Source: Paractinoplanes deccanensis
GTDB taxonomy: Bacteria; Actinomycetota; Actinomycetes; Mycobacteriales; Micromonosporaceae
DNA length: 64,000 nt
Direction: 5' to 3'
NCBI RefSeq assembly: GCF_016862115.1
Contig: NZ_BOMI01000165.1
Location: 62,001-126,000, forward strand
The notes beneath the pieces were generated by a model. The model did no database searches. It was not told the DNA's origin and saw only the letters and a list, made by a program, of their open reading frames with translations. The first letter of the stretch is position 1. Each line of letters opens with the position of its first letter. The translations under genes and the position numbers were made by a program. Of the stretch, positions 58,047 to 64,000 are shown piece after piece.

Positions 58047-59956
58047 GGGATGTTCCCTTCGTTGTCGAGCCAGGCGCGGAGCAGGTCGTGCACGGCGTCC
58101 GCGCCGGTCAGGCCGGCGGGCACGGGCCACTCGCGCGGGTGGATGAGCAGCGGCCGGTCCTGCCAGCCGCCGAGGCCGCCGTGGCAGCCGATCAGCTCCT
58201 CGAACGCGGCGACCTCCCCGGTGGCCGGCTCCCAGAGGCTGTTCACCAGCAGGTCGCCGGTGTGCGCGAGGCCGTCGTGGCGGCGCAGGTCGTCGGCGGC
58301 GTGCGGCCCGAAGCCGGCGAGCGGGTCGGCACCCTCGACGCGGTCGCCGTCGAGCAGCCGGCGGCCGCCGCGGCCCAGCACGACGGGGCCGTCGCGGCGC
58401 GAGCGGGCCATCACCCAGCCGACGCCGGGATGGGCGACCAGCCCGTCGACGAGCTTCGGGTGCCGTTCCTCGATCTCCTCCAGCGTGGCGCGCCCGGCCA
58501 CGCGGGCCAGGTAGATCAGCGCCAGGTTGCCGGAGGCGGCGACCACGATCTCGGGCCGCGCCACCTCCGCCTCGTCCGGGCCGGCGCCGGACGTGGGCGT
58601 GAGGCCGGCGCGCAGCACCCGGGCGCGGCCCTCCTGCTCGTCCTCCTCGGGCGCGACCACCTCGCCGGCGGTCAGCTGATCCACGAGGTCCTCGAAGCGC
58701 AGGCCGAAGCGCTGGGCGAAAGTGGCGCCCTGGCTCTGCCCGTGGTCGGAGAGCACGACGAAGCGGTACGGCCGGGGCGCGGCGCGGGCCACCTCCGCCA
58801 GCGTGGCCAGCACCGCGTCCACGCCCTCGAGGGAGGCCAGGGCCTCGGGCCGGAAGGGGCCCGCGTGGTGCGCGATCTCGTCGTAGTCGACGAAGTCGCA
58901 GTAGATCGCCGGCGCCCCGCGCATCATGTGCTCGGCGACGAGCGCGAGGTTGAGGTGGCGCAGCAGCACGTTTGTCGCGCCGCGCAGCAGCACGTAGCCC
59001 CAGTCGCGGCCGATCCTCGGCTCCACCCCGCGCAGCCGGCGGCGCCGCGCCTGGTAGAGCTCCTTGACGATCTCGCCGACGGTCAGCACCAGCGAGCGGG
59101 TGAGCCCGAACGGGTCCAGCAGGTACGCGCTGACGTAGCGGTCGGGCCGGCGGCCGCCGCGGACCGTGCTCATGGTGAGCAGCGAGATGGGCGCGCCGCC
59201 GGAGAAGACGTTGCTGACGCTGACCCCGCCGTCCGCGAGCAGGGCGCCGGCGCAGCGCCGCTCGACCAGCGCGGCGTCCGCGGGCCGGTTGGTGACGATC
59301 AGGCGCCCGGAGTCCTTCTCGTACCAGCGGAAGGCCGGCACCTGGTCGCTCGCGCCGTGCAGCAGGCCGGCCTGGCTGGCCGGGGTCGTCGCGGGCAGCC
59401 GGGCGTGCCACTCGGTGAGCGTGTGCCCGGCGCGCAGCCAGCCGGCCAGCGTCGGGAGGTTGCCGGCCTCGACCGCCCAGCGGGCCAGCGGCGCCGACAG
59501 CCCGTCGATCTGGATCATCACGAGGCCGGGGGCCCGCGTGCGGGTCACGTCGCGCCGCCACCGGCGGTGCGCGCGGATCAGGTGCCGGGTGACGACGCCG
59601 GGCTGTCCCGCCGTCACCACCCAGAGCCCGAGGCTCATCAGCGTGGCGGCGATCCAGGCCGCCCAGAACGCCGGCCAGAACCCGTCGAGGTGGATGCCGG
59701 GCGACAGCTCCAGCACCAGATAGACGATCAGCGCCTGGGCGGCCAGCCAGCCGGCGACCACCCCGGCCCAGCCGATCCACGCCAGCAGGCCGGCCAGCGC
59801 CGGGCGGAGCACGGCGCCGAGCAGGCCGACCGCGACGGCGACGACCAGCACGTCCCAGCCGCTGCGGGCGCTGACCCCGGGCAGGACGGCGATCGTGACG
59901 CCGGTGGCCGCCCACCCGAGCCCGACGAGGGCCAGCGCGCGGGTGACCGCGCCCAT
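57971..59956 (-). CDS. Membrane-anchored alkaline phosphatase-superfamily phosphodiesterase
   Basis: A 661-residue protein. About four N-terminal helices (1-125) precede a type I phosphodiesterase/nucleotide pyrophosphatase domain: GLVMIQIDGLS (first metal Asp), ARLPATTPASQAGLLHG (nucleophilic Thr), DFVDYDEIAHHAGPF (Asp and His ligands), FVVLSDHGQSQG (Asp-His). It probably cleaves a phosphodiester in a lipid or envelope polymer. ATG 59956 overlaps the HdeD stop (TGATG), so it is coupled within the regulon operon starting at 60537. Its last 25 residues overlap the amidotransferase start. Confidence 0.82.
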   Translation of the reverse strand: MGAVTRALALVGLGWAATGVTIAVLPGVSARSGWDVLVVAVAVGLLGAVLRPALAGLLAWIGWAGVVAGWLAAQALIVYLVLELSPGIHLDGFWPAFWAAWIAATLMSLGLWVVTAGQPGVVTRHLIRAHRRWRRDVTRTRAPGLVMIQIDGLSAPLARWAVEAGNLPTLAGWLRAGHTLTEWHARLPATTPASQAGLLHGASDQVPAFRWYEKDSGRLIVTNRPADAALVERRCAGALLADGGVSVSNVFSGGAPISLLTMSTVRGGRRPDRYVSAYLLDPFGLTRSLVLTVGEIVKELYQARRRRLRGVEPRIGRDWGYVLLRGATNVLLRHLNLALVAEHMMRGAPAIYCDFVDYDEIAHHAGPFRPEALASLEGVDAVLATLAEVARAAPRPYRFVVLSDHGQSQGATFAQRFGLRFEDLVDQLTAGEVVAPEEDEQEGRARVLRAGLTPTSGAGPDEAEVARPEIVVAASGNLALIYLARVAGRATLEEIEERHPKLVDGLVAHPGVGWVMARSRRDGPVVLGRGGRRLLDGDRVEGADPLAGFGPHAADDLRRHDGLAHTGDLLVNSLWEPATGEVAAFEELIGCHGGLGGWQDRPLLIHPREWPVPAGLTGADAVHDLLRAWLDNEGNIPCAAGSPTPEHPSASKSSSTSPSGR

Positions 59957-60537
59957 CAGGGCGCCGAGCGGCGCAGGGAGAACGCGAGGACGATCTCGCC
60001 GAGGCCGACCACGATGCTGCTGATCCCGGTGAGCAGCACGAGCGCGGTCAGCGAGAGGCCGGGCGCGAAGAGCAGGATCATGCCGGCCACCACGGAGAGC
60101 AGCCCGACGCCGATCAGCCCCGCCCGGCGCACGCCGGTGGCACGGTAGGCGGCGATGAGCTCGGCGATCCCGCTGAGGATCCAGGTGGCGGCGAAGATCA
60201 GCGCCAGCACGGTGAGCCGGGTGACCAGGTCGCGCAGGCAGAGCAGGCCGCCGACCAGCACCACGATGCCCACGACGCCGGTGAGCACGTGCTCGCCGGC
60301 GCTCTTGCCCTCGCCGGGCACGAACGCGCCGACGACCCACGCCGCCCCGCTCATGAAGAGCCAGATCCCGACCAGCAGCGCCATGATCCGCAGGCTGATG
60401 TCGGGCCAGACGAGCACGGCGACGCCGAACGCCGTGCCGAAGACTCCGGTGACGAGCATGGCCCACCACGGGAACGGCTGGGAGCGCACCTCGGCGAGCA
60501 GGCCCTCCGGCCGCGTTCTGGTAGTTGCCTCGGTCAT
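59956..60537 (-). CDS. HdeD family membrane protein (DUF308), regulon member
   Basis: A 193-residue paralogue of the 46559 gene with about six helices in two repeats (VTGVFGTAFGVAVLVWPDISLRI and IGVGLLSVVAGMILLFAPGLSLTAL). HdeD-like acid-resistance family. ATG 60537 is 6 nt after GACGCT and 34 nt from the palindrome at 60571. It heads a four-gene minus-strand operon with the membrane phosphodiesterase, amidotransferase and metallophosphoesterase. Confidence 0.82.
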   Translation of the reverse strand: MTEATTRTRPEGLLAEVRSQPFPWWAMLVTGVFGTAFGVAVLVWPDISLRIMALLVGIWLFMSGAAWVVGAFVPGEGKSAGEHVLTGVVGIVVLVGGLLCLRDLVTRLTVLALIFAATWILSGIAELIAAYRATGVRRAGLIGVGLLSVVAGMILLFAPGLSLTALVLLTGISSIVVGLGEIVLAFSLRRSAP

Positions 60538-60570
60538 GTGCCCAGCGTCGGCCCCGGCACGCTCCCGGGC

Positions 60571-60589
60571 CTCATCCCCGGCGAGTGAG
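60571..60589 (-). promoter_or_regulatory. Regulon palindrome of HdeD operon
   Basis: CTCAT-N9-GTGAG, 21 nt upstream of GACGCT (60544-60549), 6 nt before ATG 60537. It lies just past the LAL gene's stop. Confidence 0.75.
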
Positions 60590-60594
60590 CGCGG

Positions 60595-63225
60595 TCAGAG
60601 CAGACCGGCCTGGCGGGCCTGGACGACGGCCTCGCGGCGCCGGCCGGCCCCCAGCTTGCGGTAGATCGAGCGCATGTGCGCCTTGACCGTGTTGACCGAG
60701 ATGCCCAGGCTCTCGGCGATCTCGGCGGCGGTCAGCACGGTGGGCAGGAATTGCAGGACGTCGACCTCGCGCTCGCTGAGCGGGTCGGCCGTGGGCAGGC
60801 CGGTGATCATCGGGATCTCGCCGGTGATCTCGGCGAGCACGCCGTCGCCGCCGGGGCCGCGCGGCTCGGTCAGCCACTGCTGGCGGCCCGCGAGCACGGC
60901 CACCCGCTCGGGGTCGAGCCGGCGGAACGGGCGCCGGATCCGGTCGGGCTCGGCGGCGGCGAGCGCCTGCCCGAGCGCGTCGGCGGCGCGGCCGCTGCGG
61001 CCGTGCGCGTCGGCCGCGAGCGCGGTGAGGACCCACGCGTAGACGGCCGCGACGCGGTCCGAGCCCTCGCGGGCCCGCGCGAGCAGCGGCTCGGCCGCCT
61101 GGTGGTCGCCGAGCGCCAGGTGGGCGCGGGCGAGGCTGACCTGCTCGGCGGGGCTCAGCCGGACACCGGACGCGTAGCGCCGCACGACGGCCGCCGCGTC
61201 GCCGCACTCGATGTCGATCTCGGCGGCGGTCCGGTCGATCGACCGGTCGAGCAGCGGCGCCGACACCCACGGCCCGGCCTCGGCGTGCGCCCTGGCCAGC
61301 ACCGCACGGGCGCCGAGCGGCTCGCCGCGATCGAGCAGCAGCCGCGCCCGCACCAGCGTGGCGAGCCCGGCGAGCACGGTCTCGGGCAGCTCGCCGACCG
61401 ACTTCAGCGCCCGGCGCAGGGCCGTCTCGGCCTCCGCGTCGCTGCCGCGTTCCAGCTCGATCAACGCCTCGGCCAGGTAGGCGGGGGCGACGGCCGGGTG
61501 GGCGGTGGCGTCGATGCGCCGGGCCGCCTCGCGCGCCGAGGTGGCGTGCCCGGCGGCCTCGGTGAGCGAGCCGTGCCGGTGGGCCAGCAGCGCCAGGTGA
61601 CTGAGCGCGTTGATCTCGACGAGCGGCATGCCGGTGACCCGGGCCGCCGAGGCCGCCGCCCACAGGTAGCGGTCGGCGTGGTCGAAGCGTCCCGTCCAGA
61701 GCAGGCCCGCGCCCTTGTCGTTGAGCGCGATCGCCCGGTACGGCAGGAGCGAGGGAACGTCGGCCGCGTCCAGTCTGGTCAGTTCGGCGAGCACCTGGGT
61801 CGAGCGCTCCACCAGCACCGCCATGTCGGCGCGCCGGCGCAGCACGGTGCCGGACTCGAGCACCGACACCGCCAGCTCGACCTGGGTGCGGTAGCCGGGG
61901 GCATAGGTCCGGAGCAGGCTGCGGGCGCGGGCCAGCCGGTCGGGGACCCCGGCGAGGTCGCCGTCCGCGTAGCGCAGGATCGCCGCGCAGAGCGCCAGCT
62001 CCGGGGTGTCGGCGAGGCGGCCGGGCGGGATGCGGCGCAGCACCTCGACCACCTCGGCGTGGTCGGCCGAGCCGAGCAGCGGCAGTCCATGGTCGACGAC
62101 CAGCCGCCCGAGCAGGCCCCAGTCGCCGGCCGTGGCCGCGTGCGAGAGCGCGGTGAGCCCGTCGCCGCGCGAGCTGTACCACTGCGCGGCCAGCAGGTGC
62201 AGGCGCGGCACCTCACCCGGCTTGTTGAGGGTGGCGCGGTGCCGCAGGGCGGCGCGGAACAGCGGGTGGTAGCGGAACCAGCGGCCCGACCCGGTCCGCT
62301 CGACGAAGAGGTTCGCCGCCGCGAGCCGTTCGAGGATCTGCTGGCTGTGCTGCTGGCCGGTGAGCGCGTCGGCGAGGTCGCCGCAGATCCGGTCGGCGAC
62401 ACTGGTGCGCAGCAGGAAGTGCCGCAGGTGGGCGGGCTGGCTGTCGAGCACCTCGCGCAGCAGGTAGTCCTCCGCGGCCGCGGCCGGGCTGACGCCCTCG
62501 GGCGCGTCCATGGCCAGGCGCAGCCCGGCGCCCCAGCCCTCGGTGCGGCGCAGCAGCTCGGCGAGCCGCTCGGTGGGCAGCTTGTCGCCGGCGAGCGCGG
62601 ACAGCTCGGCCGCCTCGGCGGCGCGGAAGGCGAGATCGCGCTGGCGGATCTCGGTCAGCTCGCCGGCCGCCCGCTCGCGGTGCAGCGGCAGGCCCGGCTC
62701 GGCGCGGGAGAGCAGCACGAATCGCAGCCGGCCGCCGGGCCTGCCGACCAGCCCGGCGAGGGTGGCCAGGGTCCGCTCGTCGGTGAGCTGGTGGAGGTCG
62801 TCGAGGACCAGGACGACCGGCGCGGGGAGCGTCGCGATGGCCCCGGCCACCCGGCGCGCGAACGCGGCGTCGTCCTCGGCGGGCAGCGGACCCGCCTCGG
62901 GCATCGGGTGCCCGGCCGGGACCGCCCCGGCGGCCCGCAACGCGAACACCAGCGCGGACCAGAACGCGTACGACCGGTTGTGCTCCGGCTCGCAGGCGAG
63001 CCAGGCGATCGGGCCGGTTGACCGGCGAGCCGCCGCCCACGAGCCGGCCAGGGCTGTCTTGCCCCAGCCCGGCCCGGCACAGACGAGGGTCACCGCCTGC
63101 CGCACGCCCTCGTCGAGCCGCTCGGCGAGGCGCCCGCGCCAGAGCAGCCGCAGGGGAAGCCTGGGACCGGCCGGACGGGCTGCGGTCACCGGCACGGGCC
63201 GGCTGCGCACCACAGGATCGCTCAT
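60595..63225 (-). CDS. LAL-type LuxR family ATP-binding regulator
   Basis: An 876-residue LAL regulator. The P-loop VCAGPGWGKTALAGSW is near residue 46, with Walker B-like APVVLVLDDLHQLTDE, a helical TPR-rich middle, and the C-terminal LuxR HTH LSEREVDVLQFLPTVLTAAEIAESLGISVNTVKAHMRSIYRKLGAGRRREAV (about 810-876). ATG 63225 (MSDPVVRSR) has GGAGGAG about 5 nt upstream; the longer frame to 63273 adds Arg/Gly-rich residues. It sits between two regulon palindromes (60571 and 63338). Confidence 0.88.
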   Translation of the reverse strand: MSDPVVRSRPVPVTAARPAGPRLPLRLLWRGRLAERLDEGVRQAVTLVCAGPGWGKTALAGSWAAARRSTGPIAWLACEPEHNRSYAFWSALVFALRAAGAVPAGHPMPEAGPLPAEDDAAFARRVAGAIATLPAPVVLVLDDLHQLTDERTLATLAGLVGRPGGRLRFVLLSRAEPGLPLHRERAAGELTEIRQRDLAFRAAEAAELSALAGDKLPTERLAELLRRTEGWGAGLRLAMDAPEGVSPAAAAEDYLLREVLDSQPAHLRHFLLRTSVADRICGDLADALTGQQHSQQILERLAAANLFVERTGSGRWFRYHPLFRAALRHRATLNKPGEVPRLHLLAAQWYSSRGDGLTALSHAATAGDWGLLGRLVVDHGLPLLGSADHAEVVEVLRRIPPGRLADTPELALCAAILRYADGDLAGVPDRLARARSLLRTYAPGYRTQVELAVSVLESGTVLRRRADMAVLVERSTQVLAELTRLDAADVPSLLPYRAIALNDKGAGLLWTGRFDHADRYLWAAASAARVTGMPLVEINALSHLALLAHRHGSLTEAAGHATSAREAARRIDATAHPAVAPAYLAEALIELERGSDAEAETALRRALKSVGELPETVLAGLATLVRARLLLDRGEPLGARAVLARAHAEAGPWVSAPLLDRSIDRTAAEIDIECGDAAAVVRRYASGVRLSPAEQVSLARAHLALGDHQAAEPLLARAREGSDRVAAVYAWVLTALAADAHGRSGRAADALGQALAAAEPDRIRRPFRRLDPERVAVLAGRQQWLTEPRGPGGDGVLAEITGEIPMITGLPTADPLSEREVDVLQFLPTVLTAAEIAESLGISVNTVKAHMRSIYRKLGAGRRREAVVQARQAGLL

Positions 63226-63337
63226 CTCGCCTCCTCCGGCGGAGACGCCGCGTCGCGGCCTGACCTCCGCCACCGAAACACACCGGGCTCAGATGGGACA
63301 ACCCCTCGGTATTCGCAGGGACCGCACAGCCCGGTCT

Positions 63338-63356
63338 CTCACCCCGCCGGTGTGAG
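63338..63356 (+). promoter_or_regulatory. Regulon palindrome upstream of DUF7144 gene
   Basis: CTCAC-N9-GTGAG, 22 nt upstream of CATGCT (63379-63384), 6 nt before ATG 63391. Confidence 0.75.
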
Positions 63357-63390
63357 GCGGCCGCCGGCCGCGCCGGGCCATGCTGTGCGG

Positions 63391-63825
63391 ATGTCGAGCT
63401 ACGCCACGGAACGACCCGCGAGCGCCGCGCCGGCGCCGGCGGCCACCGGATGGATCGGCTTCGTCGTCTTCGGCGGGTTGATCCTCATCCTCTCCGGCGG
63501 GTTCCAGGTGATCGAGGGGCTCACCGCGCTGCTGCGCGACGAGGTCCTGCTGGTCACGTCGGAGGCCCTGCTGATCGAGCTGAGCTACACCACGTGGGGC
63601 TGGATCCACCTGGTGATCGGGCTGGTGGCCGTGGCCGCGGGCTGCGGCGTGCTGGCCGGCCTGCTCTGGGCGCGCGTCGCCGGCGTCGTGATCGTCTTCC
63701 TCGCCTCGCTGGTGCACATCGTGTTCCTGCCGGCCGCCCCGGTGTGGGGCACGCTGGTGATCGCGATGGACGTTCTCGTGATCTACGCGCTGTGCGCGCA
63801 CGGGCGCGACGTCAGATCAGATTGA
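63391..63825 (+). CDS. DUF7144-type membrane protein, regulon member
   Basis: A 144-residue third paralogue: four helices (WIGFVVFGGLILILSGGFQVIEG, WIHLVIGLVAVAAGCGVLAG, VAGVVIVFLASLVHIVFL, LVIAMDVLVIYAL) with loop SYTTWGWIHLVIG. It is closest in sequence to the 47104 product (GGFQVIEGL, AMDVLIIYAL). Function unknown. The ATG is leaderless-type and the end overlaps the convergent LAL gene by 14 nt. Confidence 0.8.
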   Translation: MSSYATERPASAAPAPAATGWIGFVVFGGLILILSGGFQVIEGLTALLRDEVLLVTSEALLIELSYTTWGWIHLVIGLVAVAAGCGVLAGLLWARVAGVVIVFLASLVHIVFLPAAPVWGTLVIAMDVLVIYALCAHGRDVRSD

Positions 63826-64000
63826 GCTGGCGGGCCCGGCGCACGGCCTCGTTGCGGCGCGACGCCGAGAGCTTGCGCAGGATGCTGCGGACGTGCGTCT
63901 TGACCGTGTTGACCGAGACGTACATGCGGGCGGCGATCTCCTCGGTCGGCAGCATCTCGGCCATGCCGCGCAGCACGTCGAGCTCCCGCCGGCTCAGCGG
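63812..64000 (-). CDS. LuxR/LAL regulator, C-terminal HTH only (runs off window)
   Basis: The last 62 residues of a larger protein: LSRRELDVLRGMAEMLPTEEIAARMYVSVNTVKTHVRSILRKLSASRRNEAVRRAR, a complete LuxR/GerE four-helix HTH with recognition helix SVNTVKTHVR. It is very close to the HTH of the 25002-27548 LAL regulator. By context it is probably the fourth LAL regulator, but the ATPase part is outside the window. Confidence 0.82.
   Translation of the reverse strand, partial: PLSRRELDVLRGMAEMLPTEEIAARMYVSVNTVKTHVRSILRKLSASRRNEAVRRARQLNLI

Overview
The window looks like chromosome from a high-GC actinomycete, most plausibly Micromonosporaceae (Actinoplanes-like). The reasons are extreme G/C at third codon positions, frequent GTG/TTG starts, many apparently leaderless genes (a -10 hexamer 6-7 nt before the start codon), SARP/AfsR and LAL-type LuxR regulators, ECF41 sigma, and DUF7144/HdeD/Rv1733c-like membrane proteins. 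The genus is inferred. No rRNA, tRNA, CRISPR array, prophage or insertion sequence was seen.

Layout. 1-5 kb: a truncated surface-polysaccharide-type gene, a short second-copy Rho factor, a lipoprotein, a DinB/MDMPI-fold protein, an ACT-domain membrane protein, a zinc-knuckle membrane protein and a class A beta-lactamase-like serine hydrolase. 5-12.5 kb: a secreted beta-helix (GH55-like) protein, a SARP-ATPase regulator with a downstream FAD oxidase, and a SMI1/KNR4 protein. 12.7-15.3 kb: a ureohydrolase divergent from a three-gene membrane operon ending in a K+ channel. 15.3-23 kb: a LysR regulator divergent from putA, an AfsR-type regulator and a small secreted protein. 23-31.6 kb: a D-2-hydroxyacid dehydrogenase, a HAD phosphatase, two divergent LAL regulators and a small membrane operon. 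31.7-46.7 kb: a secreted nuclease, membrane proteins, an MFS/M24/lipoprotein operon, a ThrE-like exporter, an APC permease/M20 peptidase operon, TrmO, an esterase, a repeat-bearing non-coding tract, and ECF41 sigma with a divergent flavoprotein. 46.5-64 kb: a dense block of stress/dormancy-type genes (ppk2, HdeD x2, DUF7144 x2, M48 protease, diacylglycerol kinase, YihY, DUF389, Rv1733c-like, amidohydrolase-type and phosphodiesterase genes) closed by two more LAL regulators.

The main discovery is a regulon visible from DNA alone. A 17-bp palindrome, TCAYCC-N5-GGRTGA (19 bp with its usual outer C/G), occurs at 13 places. At 12 of them it sits 21-22 nt upstream of a degenerate -10 element of the form [G/C]ANNNT, which in most cases lies 6-7 nt before the start codon of a leaderless gene. 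Five sites lie between divergent genes and at least four serve both directions. In all, 16 promoters share this geometry. The genes served include ppk2, HdeD, DUF7144 and an Rv1733c-like gene, an inventory close to the mycobacterial DosR dormancy regulon, but the box is different from the DosR box. Four LAL/LuxR regulators sit beside these sites, and a perfect copy of the core lies between two divergent ones, so they are the leading candidates for the cognate activator. Promoters outside the set use ordinary TANNNT at the same distance from the start codon.
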